Under the pieces are notes generated by a model. That model searched no databases and was not told the origin of the DNA. It saw nothing but the letters and a program-made list of their open reading frames with translations. From Aurantimonas marina (lineage in GTDB: Bacteria > Pseudomonadota > Alphaproteobacteria > Rhizobiales > Rhizobiaceae), in contig NZ_JADDXW010000008.1 of the NCBI RefSeq assembly GCF_017183135.1, positions 1-64,000 of the forward strand: a stretch of DNA of 64,000 nt. Reading direction: 5' to 3'. The position numbers were made by a program, and so were the translations under genes. Positions 17,117 through 24,972 of the stretch are shown piece by piece (the stretch's first letter is position 1; every line of letters begins with the position of its first letter).

Positions 17117-17485
17117 TTATCGTGTTTTCCCGCGGACGCGGGCGCAAAACAGGTCGTAAAGCGTTCCGATCAGCGGCATAACCTCGTCATCGGCGAGGTT
17201 GTAATAGATCGTGCGACCTTCGCGACGCGTCGTTACCAGCCGGTCGAGACGGAGCCGCGCCAATTGTTGCGAAACCGCCGCCTGCGGCATCGACAAGATC
17301 GCCTCGATGTCACCGACGGAGCGTTCGCCTTCCGCGAGCAGGCACAGAATCATCAGGCGGGTTTCGTGCGACATCGCCTTCAAAAGGTCGCTGGCCTTCT
17401 TGGCCTGCTCGAAGAAGGCGTCGGTCTCCTCGCTCGACGTCTGGTTGTCGAAGCCCGGTACGGCCCAGCTCGTTATCTCGACCAA
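17117..17485 (-). CDS. soxR: ArsR-family repressor SoxR (BigR/SqrR type)
   Basis: A 122-residue winged-helix regulator with HETRLMILCLLAEGE, the recognition helix region SMPQAAVSQQLARLRLDRLV and the wing RREGRTIYYNL. Cys48 and Cys114 sit where SqrR/BigR proteins have the cysteine pair that forms a polysulfide link on exposure to reactive sulfur, releasing DNA; arsenic-type metal motifs are missing. It lies 18 bp downstream of soxS. In Pseudaminobacter salicylatoxidans the corresponding SoxR binds in the soxS-soxV and soxW-soxX gaps; weak matches to a shared palindrome occur at both places here. Confidence 0.93.
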   Translation of the reverse strand: MVEITSWAVPGFDNQTSSEETDAFFEQAKKASDLLKAMSHETRLMILCLLAEGERSVGDIEAILSMPQAAVSQQLARLRLDRLVTTRREGRTIYYNLADDEVMPLIGTLYDLFCARVRGKTR

Positions 17486-17503
17486 TTCAGTCGTCCGCCT
17501 CGG

Positions 17504-17926
17504 TTATTGTACAGACGCAGCCATGTCGTCATCGGGCAGCTTTGCCAGCATGTCGTTCAAGAGCCCCCAGAAGAACACATCCCCGGGATACCCGACCATG
17601 CGATCAATCTCCACCCCGTTGTCGAGGAGAATAAAGGTCGGGGTCAGACGCTCCGAGCGAATGTTCTTCAAGTCGTCCGGCCAATCCTCGGTGATGTCGA
17701 TGCGGCGGAGCGGCGCGCGTTGACCTTCCGCGGTCTTGGCATAGGCCGGAGCGATCTCCTCGTTGAAGCGCTTGCACCAGACGCATCCGGGTTGCTCCAA
17801 CATCAAGAGCGTGGCGGCCTGACCGCCGATCGTCGCCGAGCCAAGCAAGGCGAGAACAATTCCGGCGACAAGCGGCAGCCGCCGAAGCCACAAGCCGAAA
17901 GGGACATTTACAACAGATGGAAACAT
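17504..17926 (-). CDS. soxS: Periplasmic thioredoxin-like protein SoxS
   Basis: A 140-residue secreted thioredoxin-fold protein. An N-terminal hydrophobic helix (about 16-37) is followed by the redox motif Cys48-Val-Trp-Cys51 (PGCVWCKRFNEE) and the cis-Pro segment LTPTFILLDNG. SoxS proteins reduce SoxYZ or keep its cysteine arm active in the periplasm. I start at 17926 because the GAAGG site stands 6 bp before it; an ATG two codons earlier overlaps that site. It is divergent from soxV with 93 bp between and is followed by soxR on the same strand. Confidence 0.88.
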   Translation of the reverse strand: MFPSVVNVPFGLWLRRLPLVAGIVLALLGSATIGGQAATLLMLEQPGCVWCKRFNEEIAPAYAKTAEGQRAPLRRIDITEDWPDDLKNIRSERLTPTFILLDNGVEIDRMVGYPGDVFFWGLLNDMLAKLPDDDMAASVQ

Positions 17927-17942
17927 ATGCATCCTTCTATCT

Positions 17943-17962
17943 ATAAATAAGGTTCCAAATAT
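17943..17962. promoter_or_regulatory. Degenerate SoxR-type operator in the soxS/soxV gap
   Basis: ATAAAT-N8-AAATAT keeps the 8-bp spacing and 8 of 12 arm positions of the exact palindromes found elsewhere in the region. It overlaps the divergent soxS and soxV promoters. Taken alone it would be weak; its location agrees with the operator known from a related sox cluster. Confidence 0.45.
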
Positions 17963-18019
17963 GGCGCAGACGACCGCCTTCGGATACCCGAACATACGAT
18001 CGTCCTTGGAAACGCCCAA

Positions 18020-18754
18020 ATGCTCGATGTCGGATTCAGCGCAGCCCTCTTGGCGGGGCTCCTGTCCTTTATCTCGCCCTGCGTGCTGCCGATCGTTCCC
18101 CCTTATCTTGCGTATCTGGCGGGTCTCAGCTTCGATCAGGTGCGCGAACGCGGCGCCGAGCCGGCAGTGGCGCGCCAGATCATGCTGGCATCCACCGCCT
18201 TCGTCGCAGGCTTTACGACCGTCTTCGTCGCACTTGGTGCGACCGCAAGCATCGTCGGCCAAGCCGTCGCGCAATGGTTCGATATCCTGTCCGTCATCGC
18301 AGGGGTGATCATCATCGTGATGGGACTGCATTTCCTCGGCGTGCTCCGGCTGGGATTACTGTATCGCGAGGCGAGGGTCCAGGTTGCCAGGAAGCCGGCC
18401 GGGCCGATCGGGGCCTATGTCATGGGCCTTGCGTTCGCGTTCGGTTGGACGCCCTGCGTCGGCCCCGTGCTCGCGGCGATCTTGTTCGTCGCCAGTTCTC
18501 AGGACACCGCGCTGCGCGGTGCCGCGTTGCTTGCGACCTATTCGGTCGGGATCGGTGTGCCGTTTTTGATCGCCGCGGCGTTCGCGACGCGATTTCTGGA
18601 TTTCGCCGCGCGTATGCGCCCTCACATGGCCACGGTCGAAAAGGTGATGGGAGGCCTGCTAGTGTTCACAGGAATCCTGTTCGCGACGGGGCAGATGTCG
18701 ACGATATCCTATTGGCTTTTGGAAACCTTTCCGGGCTTTGCGACGATCGGTTGA
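18020..18754 (+). CDS. soxV: CcdA/DsbD-type thiol-disulfide transporter SoxV
   Basis: A 244-residue membrane protein with six predicted helices that carries electrons from cytoplasmic thioredoxin to periplasmic partners such as SoxW. The two redox cysteines are in the symmetrical motifs SPCVLPIVPPYLAYLAG (helix 1) and GWTPCVGPVLAAILF (helix 4). The length fits CcdA. It is the first plus-strand gene of the sox cluster and is followed 30 bp later by soxW, its expected partner. Confidence 0.93.
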   Translation: MLDVGFSAALLAGLLSFISPCVLPIVPPYLAYLAGLSFDQVRERGAEPAVARQIMLASTAFVAGFTTVFVALGATASIVGQAVAQWFDILSVIAGVIIIVMGLHFLGVLRLGLLYREARVQVARKPAGPIGAYVMGLAFAFGWTPCVGPVLAAILFVASSQDTALRGAALLATYSVGIGVPFLIAAAFATRFLDFAARMRPHMATVEKVMGGLLVFTGILFATGQMSTISYWLLETFPGFATIG

Positions 18755-18784
18755 TCGACGGCCCCGCTAACAGAGGAGGATAGC

Positions 18785-19372
18785 ATGTTCAGGCAATTGC
18801 TTATCATCGGCGTCTTCGCCGGTGTTCTCGCCGGCAGCGCGAACGCGGTGGAGATGGGTGACGACGGTCTCCACAAGGAGGATTGGTTCTCTCTCACCTT
18901 CAAGGACGTCGCCGACGACATCCAGGCCGCCAAGGACGAGGGCAAACGCCTTGTGCTGGTCTTCGAGCAGCGCGGTTGCATCTACTGCAAGAAGATGCAT
19001 GAGGAGCTGCTGACCGACCCTGAGGTCCGCGACTACATCAAGACGAATTTCAAGGTCGTCCAGTACAACCTGTTCGGCGACGAGGAAGTGACCGACCTCG
19101 ACGGCGAAACGCTGACGGAAAAGAGTGCGGGCCGCCGTTGGTCGGTCGTGTTCACGCCAACTATTCTCTTTATGCCGGAGGAAGTGCCAGAAGAGGGGAC
19201 GGCCGGCGAGGCCGCGGTGGCAATAATGCCAGGCCTGTTCGGTAAGCAGACCTTTCTCAACATGTTCGAGTGGGTTAGGACCAAGGGCTATGACACCGAT
19301 GAGCACTTCCAAAAGTACCATGCACGCAGGCTGGTAGAGAAAGGCATTGTCGATGCTCAGCCGGCCAATTGA
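18785..19372 (+). CDS. soxW: Periplasmic thioredoxin SoxW
   Basis: A 195-residue exported thioredoxin-fold protein with a signal peptide (about 1-21, cleavage near ANA) and the active-site pair Cys65-Ile-Tyr-Cys68 (RGCIYCKKMHEEL). Reduced through SoxV, it is thought to supply reducing power to periplasmic Sox proteins. An AGAGGAGG-type site precedes ATG 18785. A 142-bp gap follows before soxX and contains a degenerate candidate operator, so soxVW and soxX onwards may have separate promoters. Confidence 0.92.
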   Translation: MFRQLLIIGVFAGVLAGSANAVEMGDDGLHKEDWFSLTFKDVADDIQAAKDEGKRLVLVFEQRGCIYCKKMHEELLTDPEVRDYIKTNFKVVQYNLFGDEEVTDLDGETLTEKSAGRRWSVVFTPTILFMPEEVPEEGTAGEAAVAIMPGLFGKQTFLNMFEWVRTKGYDTDEHFQKYHARRLVEKGIVDAQPAN

Positions 19373-19411
19373 TTGCTGCGGTGCAGCAAGTCTGGTTGAG
19401 CAATCGCAAAA

Positions 19412-19431
19412 ATATTCAAAAAAAACAATTC
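19412..19431. promoter_or_regulatory. Degenerate SoxR-type operator in the soxW/soxX gap
   Basis: A perfect left arm ATATTC, an 8-bp A-tract spacer, then CAATTC in place of GAATAT (three of six right-arm positions kept). It sits about 84 bp before soxX, matching the soxW-soxX operator described in Pseudaminobacter. Confidence 0.5.
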
Positions 19432-19514
19432 TTGCATTCTTCCAACGGGATCGCCTAAGCTGATCTCCAGAATCGCAGCAGATCGGCCGGAAAGGCCGGC
19501 AATCGGAGGAAGCC

Positions 19515-19982
19515 TTGTTCATGACGCGTTCTCTCGCGCTAAGTCTCGCCTTGATCGTAACGGCCGCACCGCTGGCCAATGCCGCAGAGACGGCGCCCAC
19601 CGACGTGGCCTTCACGGATATGGCGGTCACGGAATCTTTGGCCGGGCAGCCCGGTGACCCGGAGAAAGGGCGCGAGATTTTCGCGGATCGCAGTCTTGGC
19701 AATTGCCTGGCCTGCCACGCGAACAAGGATCTTTCGGGGCAGCTTTTCCACGGCACCGTGGGTCCGGCGATGGATGGCGTGGCGACGCGCTGGGAGCCGG
19801 CACAGATTCGGGCGATCGTCGCCAATGCCAAGCAGGTGTTTGGCGAGCAAACCGTCATGCCGGGCTTTTACACGCTCGATGTCGGCGTGAACGTCGCTGA
19901 AAAATTTAAGGGCAAAACGATCCTGACGGCGCAAGAGGTCGAGGACGTCGTTGCCTATCTGGGTACGCTGAACGGCGAATAG
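19515..19982 (+). CDS. soxX: Cytochrome c subunit SoxX
   Basis: A 155-residue periplasmic monoheme cytochrome c, the small subunit of SoxAX, which joins thiosulfate to the SoxY cysteine. A signal peptide covers about the first 24 residues. Counted from the ATG at 19521, the heme motif is Cys62-Leu-Ala-Cys65-His66 and the Met ligand is Met113 (TVMPGFY). Two starts are possible: TTG 19515, 5 bp after GGAGG, and ATG 19521, 11 bp after it; the TTG has the better spacing. Confidence 0.93.
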   Translation: MFMTRSLALSLALIVTAAPLANAAETAPTDVAFTDMAVTESLAGQPGDPEKGREIFADRSLGNCLACHANKDLSGQLFHGTVGPAMDGVATRWEPAQIRAIVANAKQVFGEQTVMPGFYTLDVGVNVAEKFKGKTILTAQEVEDVVAYLGTLNGE

Positions 19983-19998
19983 TGAAAGGTTGAAAAAG

Positions 19999-20454
19999 AT
20001 GAATGTTACGAGACGACACATGTTCGCGCTGTCCGCTGGCGCGGCGGCGGCCGGTTTGGTCGCGTTTGCGCCCGGGCGGGCATTCGCCACTCCCGAGGAG
20101 ACGGAAAAGGCCCTGGCGACCCTGACGGGCGGCACCGAGCCGCAGACCGGAAAGATTTCGCTGACCGCCCCCGAAATTGCCGAGAACGGCAACACCGTGC
20201 CGATCTCGGTTGAGGTTGAGAGTCCGATGACAGAAGGCGAGTACGTGGAATCCGTCACGATCTTCGCCGACGGAAACCCTGATCCCGAGGTTGCGACCTT
20301 CCGTTTCACGCCGATGAGTGGTTCGGCGGTGGCGACGACGCGCATTCGGCTCGCCAAGACGCAAAATATCATCGCGGTTGCGAAGTTGAGCGATGGCTCG
20401 ACTTACTCCGATCGCAAGGAAGTCAAGGTGACGATCGGCGGTTGCGGCGGCTGA
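19999..20454 (+). CDS. soxY: Sulfur-carrier subunit SoxY
   Basis: A 151-residue carrier that holds the sulfur chain on a C-terminal cysteine during thiosulfate oxidation. It carries a twin-arginine signal (TRRHMFALSAGAAAAG) and the diagnostic swinging arm GGCGG at residues 147-151, with Cys149 as carrier. I prefer ATG 19999 (AAAGG about 8-10 bp upstream) to the TTG nine bases earlier. It starts 16 bp after soxX and precedes soxZ, its partner subunit. It probably carries SoxZ through the Tat system because SoxZ has no signal peptide. Confidence 0.95.
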   Translation: MNVTRRHMFALSAGAAAAGLVAFAPGRAFATPEETEKALATLTGGTEPQTGKISLTAPEIAENGNTVPISVEVESPMTEGEYVESVTIFADGNPDPEVATFRFTPMSGSAVATTRIRLAKTQNIIAVAKLSDGSTYSDRKEVKVTIGGCGG

Positions 20455-20547
20455 CCGCCTGATAAGGCGAACTCACCGAATCAGAAATCGAACGAGGCGC
20501 GGCCGGGCGAAGACCCAGAGAGCCGCTAGCGTCGGAGGAGAGAGAAC

Positions 20548-20871
20548 ATGGCATCAAAGCCCCGAGTGAAGGTCCCGAAAAGCGCCGAGGCCGGCGAGGT
20601 CGTAACGATCAAGACACTGATCAGTCATGATATGGAATCTGGCCAGCGCAAGGACAAAGAAGGCAACGTGATCCCGCGTCAGATCATCAATAAGTTCACC
20701 GCCGAATTCAACGGAGCGAAGGTCTTCGAGACCGATATCAAGCCCGCGGTCTCGGCGAACCCCTATTTCGAGTTCACCTCCAAGGTGCCGGAGAGCGGAA
20801 CGTTCAAGTTCACTTGGGTCGACGACAATGGTGAGACCTACACGGACGAGCAGAAGATCGAGGTCAAATAA
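20548..20871 (+). CDS. soxZ: Sulfur-carrier partner subunit SoxZ
   Basis: A 107-residue immunoglobulin-like beta-sandwich protein that forms the SoxYZ heterodimer. Family features are RVKVPKSAEAGEVVTIKTLI, then HDMESGQRKD, and near the end GTFKFTWVDDNGETYTDEQ. It has no signal peptide, as expected for a subunit exported with SoxY. A GGAGGAG ribosome-binding site lies before ATG 20548. The 93-bp gap after soxY is the widest inside soxXYZA but shows no terminator. Confidence 0.95.
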   Translation: MASKPRVKVPKSAEAGEVVTIKTLISHDMESGQRKDKEGNVIPRQIINKFTAEFNGAKVFETDIKPAVSANPYFEFTSKVPESGTFKFTWVDDNGETYTDEQKIEVK

Positions 20872-20937
20872 GGACCGGGCCGGCTTGTTGAAGCCGGCCG
20901 GCCGCCCATCGATCACTGTAATCGGGAGGAGAATCGC

Positions 20938-21804
20938 GTGAAAAAAACTGCCATCGCACTGATGAGTGTCGTCTCTTTCGGTAGCCTCGCGTTGGTCTCG
21001 GGCGCCGTGGCCGAGCCGGTCGACGAGAAACTAAGTATCGACGGTAAGGAAATGACCGTTGTCGCACCGGCACCGGCCGAGCCCGAAGGGCATCCGTTCG
21101 AGCAGGTGAAATCCGGCTGGCTCTATCGTGAGGCTGAGACCCGTCAGGTCGAATCGGACAGTTTCGAGAATCCAGGCATGCTCAATGTGGAGCGGGGCGC
21201 GGAGATATGGAATACCGTTGAGGGCGCCGCCGGCAAGTCGTGTGCCTCCTGTCATGACGATGCCGCCGAGTCGATGAAGGGCGTCGGTGCCAACTATCCG
21301 AAATGGAACGCCGACGCCGGCAAGCCCTTCGATATCGAACTTCAGATCAACGCCTGCCGGACCGAGCGGATGGAGGCGGAGCCCTATAAGTTCGACGTTC
21401 AGGACCAGAAGGATCTGACGGCTTACATCAAGCATCAATCGCTCGGCATCCCGGTCGAGATCGATCTGGCCGCCGGTGAAATGATGGATTGGTGGCAGAA
21501 GGGCAAGGATCGGTATTATCTGCGTACGGGCCAGTTGAACCTCTCCTGCGCGTCCTGCCATGAAGCCAATAGCGGCCAGTACATTCGGGCCGACCATCTG
21601 AGCCAGGGGCAGACCAACGGCTTCCCGACCTATCGTTTGAAGCAGTCCAATCTGGTTTCCATTCAGAACCGGTTCCGCGGCTGTATCCGCGACACCCGTG
21701 CCGAGCAGCCGAAGGCGTTCTCCGACGAGCTGATGGCGCTGGAAGTCTACACCGCCTGGCGTGGTAGCGGCCTATCGGTCGAAACGCCCGCGGTTCGGCA
21801 GTAA
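20938..21804 (+). CDS. soxA: Diheme cytochrome c subunit SoxA
   Basis: A 288-residue periplasmic cytochrome, the catalytic subunit of SoxAX. It starts with GTG 20938 behind GGGAGGAG and has a signal peptide (about 1-25). Both heme motifs are CASCH: Cys102-His106 and Cys204-His208, so this is the diheme form. Cys249 in NRFRGCIRD is the cysteine that ligates the active-site heme and carries the persulfide; Cys140 (NACRTERM) is the probable ligand of the other heme. A hairpin terminator follows. Confidence 0.95.
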   Translation: MKKTAIALMSVVSFGSLALVSGAVAEPVDEKLSIDGKEMTVVAPAPAEPEGHPFEQVKSGWLYREAETRQVESDSFENPGMLNVERGAEIWNTVEGAAGKSCASCHDDAAESMKGVGANYPKWNADAGKPFDIELQINACRTERMEAEPYKFDVQDQKDLTAYIKHQSLGIPVEIDLAAGEMMDWWQKGKDRYYLRTGQLNLSCASCHEANSGQYIRADHLSQGQTNGFPTYRLKQSNLVSIQNRFRGCIRDTRAEQPKAFSDELMALEVYTAWRGSGLSVETPAVRQ

Positions 21805-21828
21805 CAATAAAGAGTAGCGGGGGCGTCC

Positions 21829-21855
21829 AAGGGGCGCCCTTCGCGCCTTCTTTTT
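21829..21855 (+). terminator. Rho-independent terminator after soxA
   Basis: A GC stem, GGGGCGC with GCGCC(TT) around a CCTTC loop (21831-21849), followed by CTTTTT. It divides soxXYZA from soxB and would lower, not abolish, read-through into soxB. Confidence 0.6.
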
Positions 21856-21910
21856 CCGATATGAGTTGACGAGTCTGGATCGCCTGCGCGGTTCGGAATG
21901 AGGACAAGCT

Positions 21911-23605
21911 ATGTTTTCACGACGCGAGTTTTTGACGGCCACGGTGGCCTTGGCGGCGCTGACCGGCTCAGGATTATCGGGCCGCTGGTCCCGCGCGGCC
22001 GCGCAGCAGCTGATGAGCGAGGACGACCTACTCGGGGCGCCCGATTTCGGCAATCTCACCATCCTTCACATCACGGACATTCACGCCCAGCTCAAGCCGG
22101 TGTTCTTTCGCGAGCCAGCCGTCAACATCGGCGTTGGCGAGGCCGTGGGGCAGCCTCCGCATGTTACGGGCGCTGATTTCCTCAAGCTCTACAATATCGA
22201 TCCCAGCACGCCCGAGGCCTATGCGCTGACGGCGGAAGACTTCGCGGCGCTGGCAGGGCGCTACGGCAAGATGGGCGGACTCGATCGCACGGCCACGATC
22301 GTCAAGCGCGCGCGCGCCGAGCGCGGCGAGGACAACGTTCTTCTGCTCGACGGCGGCGATACCTGGCAGGGCAGCTATACAGCGAACAAGACCTCCGGCG
22401 CCGACATGATCACCGCCATGAACGCGCTGAAGCCCGACGCGATGACCGGCCATTGGGAATTCACCTATGGCACTGAGCGGGTGAACGACGCCATCGAGGG
22501 GTTGCCGTTCGCGTTCCTCGGCTCGAATATTTTCGACAATGAATGGGACGAGCCGGCCTTCGAGGCTTGGAAGATGTTCGAGCGGGGCGGGTCAAAGATC
22601 GCCGTCATCGGACAGGCTTTCCCCTATACGCCGATCGCCAATCCGTCATGGCTGATTCCCGGTTGGTCCTTCGGCATTCGCGACGAGGAGATCGTCAAGC
22701 ACGTCGCGGCGGCGAGGGCGGCGGGCGCCGATCTCGTCGTGCTGTTGTCGCACAACGGCTTCGACGTCGACCGAAAGCTGGCCTCCCGCGTCGAGGGTAT
22801 CGACATTATCCTGACGGGCCATACGCATGACGCGCTGCCGGAGCCCTTCATGGTCGGCAAGACGATGCTCATCGCCTCGGGCTCGAACGGCAAATTCCTC
22901 AGTCGCCTGGATCTGGACATTTCGGATGGGCGCTTGAAGGATTTCCGCTACCGCCTGATTCCGGTCTTTTCGGATGTCATCACGCCAGATCTCGAGATGG
23001 CCTCCATCATCGATTCGGTGCGTGAGCCCTACGAGGCGGAACTGAAACGCGTCGTCGGCAGGACCGAAAGCCTGCTCTACCGCCGCGGCAATTTCAACGG
23101 CACATGGGATGATCTGATCTGCGAGGCGCTGCTCGAGGAGCGGGATGCGGAAATCGCCCTGTCGCCGGGCTTCCGGTGGGGCACCTCCCTCCCGGCTGGA
23201 AGCGACATCACCATGGAAGACGTCCACAACGTCTGCGCCATGACCTATCCCGCCGTCTACCGGAGCAATATGACCGGCGAGACGCTGAAGACCATCCTCG
23301 AGGATGTTGCCGACAATCTCTTCAACAGCGATCCCTATTACCAGCAGGGTGGCGACATGGTGCGCGTCGGCGGAATGGGATTTGGCATCGACCCGACCAA
23401 AGAGATTGGCTCGCGCATTTCGGACATGACGATCCTCAAGACCGACACGCCGATCGAGGCGAGCCGGGAATACGTGGTCGCCGGATGGGCGTCGGTCAAC
23501 GAGGGAACGGAGGGTCCGCCGATCTGGGATGTCGTCGAGGGCTATCTGACGAAGAACCCCACGGTTTCGCTTGAACCGAACCGAAGCGTTCAACTGAAAG
23601 GTTGA
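21911..23605 (+). CDS. soxB: Thiosulfohydrolase SoxB
   Basis: A 564-residue dimanganese hydrolase of the 5'-nucleotidase superfamily that releases sulfate from SoxY-bound thiosulfonate. A twin-arginine signal (FSRREFLTATVALAALTG) leads the protein to the periplasm. The metal-binding loops are visible: ILHITDIHAQ (about 50-59), LLDGGDTWQGS, GHWEFTYG, LLSHNGFD and GHTHDALPEP. The length is usual. It stands between a terminator and the soxC operator, so it may be transcribed partly by read-through from soxXYZA. Confidence 0.96.
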   Translation: MFSRREFLTATVALAALTGSGLSGRWSRAAAQQLMSEDDLLGAPDFGNLTILHITDIHAQLKPVFFREPAVNIGVGEAVGQPPHVTGADFLKLYNIDPSTPEAYALTAEDFAALAGRYGKMGGLDRTATIVKRARAERGEDNVLLLDGGDTWQGSYTANKTSGADMITAMNALKPDAMTGHWEFTYGTERVNDAIEGLPFAFLGSNIFDNEWDEPAFEAWKMFERGGSKIAVIGQAFPYTPIANPSWLIPGWSFGIRDEEIVKHVAAARAAGADLVVLLSHNGFDVDRKLASRVEGIDIILTGHTHDALPEPFMVGKTMLIASGSNGKFLSRLDLDISDGRLKDFRYRLIPVFSDVITPDLEMASIIDSVREPYEAELKRVVGRTESLLYRRGNFNGTWDDLICEALLEERDAEIALSPGFRWGTSLPAGSDITMEDVHNVCAMTYPAVYRSNMTGETLKTILEDVADNLFNSDPYYQQGGDMVRVGGMGFGIDPTKEIGSRISDMTILKTDTPIEASREYVVAGWASVNEGTEGPPIWDVVEGYLTKNPTVSLEPNRSVQLKG

Positions 23606-23638
23606 ACTCGCTTATCGACAGGCAAGGTCTGCGCTGAT

Positions 23639-23658
23639 ATATTCTAATTATTGAATAT
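23639..23658. promoter_or_regulatory. Candidate SoxR operator upstream of soxC, exact palindrome
   Basis: ATATTC-N8-GAATAT; the arms extend to an exact 9-bp inverted repeat (GATATATTC-N8-GAATATATC, 23636-23661). It ends about 20 bp before the soxC start. A further ATATTC half-site follows at 23663. Confidence 0.75.
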
Positions 23659-23679
23659 ATCGATATTCGGAGAAAAATC

Positions 23680-24972
23680 ATGATCGACGGTCCCGAAAGG
23701 GCAGGAGACGGGGCCTCCCGTCGAAGCTTTCTGAAGCGAAGCCTGGCGCTCGGCGGCGCTGCGGCGCTGGCTGGTATCGGAGGCCGTCGTGCCTCTGCCG
23801 CCGAGGGTGGCGACCCAGCGATTACCGAAGTGCAGGACTGGAACCGGTATCTCGGCGATGGCGTCGATGCGCGGCCCTACGGCATGCCTTCGCAGTACGA
23901 ATCCGAGGTTGTGCGGCGTGATGTTTCGTGGCTGACGGCGGACGCGACGAGTTCGGTCAATTTCACGCCGCTGCATGAACTCGACGGGATCATCACGCCG
24001 AATGGCCTTTGCTTCGAGCGCCACCATGCGGGCATCGCCGAGATCGCGCCCAAAGAGCATCGGTTGATGATCAACGGACTGGTCGATCGCCCGCTGGTCT
24101 TCACGATGGAGGATCTGAAGCGCTTCCCGCGTGAGAACCGGATCTACTTCCTCGAATGCGCCGCCAATACCGGTATGGAATGGCGCGGCTCGCAGTTGAA
24201 TGGCTGTCAATTCACCCACGGCATGGTGCATTGCGTCATGTATACGGGAACCCCGCTCCGCTACCTCCTGGAGGAAGCCGGGGTGAAGGCCGCGGGTTCC
24301 TGGCTGCTCGCGGAGGGCGCGGACGCCTCGGGGATGACCCGCTCGATCCCGATGGAGAAAGCGCTCGACGACTGCCTCGTCGCCTGGAAGATGAACGGCG
24401 AGGCGCTGCGTCCCGAGCAGGGCTATCCGGTTCGTCTCGTGGTGCCCGGCTGGGAGGGCAACATGTGGGTCAAGTGGCTGCGCCGCCTCGAGGTCGGAGA
24501 TGCTCCCTGGCAGCAGCGCGAGGAAACTTCGAAATATACCGACCTTCTCGCCAATGGCGAGGCGCGACGTTTTACCTGGGCGATGGACGTGAAATCCGTC
24601 ATCACCAATCCCAGCCCGCAGGCGCCGATCACGCATGGTCGAGGCCGTACCGTCGTGACCGGCCTCGCCTGGTCGGGGAACGGCCGGATCAAGCGTGTCG
24701 ACGTGTCGCTCGACGGCGGTCGGAACTGGATCGAAGCGCGGATCGACGGGCCGAGCCTGCCGATGGCCGTGCATCGGTTCTATCTCGATTTCGACTGGGA
24801 CGGTTCGGAGCTGTTCCTGCAGTCGCGCGCGATCGACGAGAAGGGCTTCGTGCAGCCAACCAAGGACGAGCTGCGCTCCGCGCGCGGCGAAAACTCGATC
24901 TATCATAACAATGGCATCCAGACCTGGTGGCTGCAAACCGACGGAGCGCTCGAAAATGTCGAAGTTTCCTAA
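23680..24972 (+). CDS. soxC: Sulfane dehydrogenase molybdopterin subunit SoxC
   Basis: A 430-residue member of the sulfite-oxidase fold family that, with SoxD, oxidises the sulfane sulfur left on SoxY so that all electrons are harvested and no sulfur globules are formed. A twin-arginine signal (SRRSFLKRSLALGGAAALAG, about 9-28) is followed by the molybdenum-cofactor domain (FLECAANTGMEW, Cys is the Mo ligand candidate; then GMVHCVMYTG) and a C-terminal dimerisation domain. It has its own candidate operator and overlaps soxD by 17 bp. Confidence 0.95.
   Translation: MIDGPERAGDGASRRSFLKRSLALGGAAALAGIGGRRASAAEGGDPAITEVQDWNRYLGDGVDARPYGMPSQYESEVVRRDVSWLTADATSSVNFTPLHELDGIITPNGLCFERHHAGIAEIAPKEHRLMINGLVDRPLVFTMEDLKRFPRENRIYFLECAANTGMEWRGSQLNGCQFTHGMVHCVMYTGTPLRYLLEEAGVKAAGSWLLAEGADASGMTRSIPMEKALDDCLVAWKMNGEALRPEQGYPVRLVVPGWEGNMWVKWLRRLEVGDAPWQQREETSKYTDLLANGEARRFTWAMDVKSVITNPSPQAPITHGRGRTVVTGLAWSGNGRIKRVDVSLDGGRNWIEARIDGPSLPMAVHRFYLDFDWDGSELFLQSRAIDEKGFVQPTKDELRSARGENSIYHNNGIQTWWLQTDGALENVEVS

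Noticed and set aside
23663-23668. A third full SoxR operator next to the soxC site
   Set aside because: Only one ATATTC arm is present; the partner arm at the 8-bp spacing is missing.
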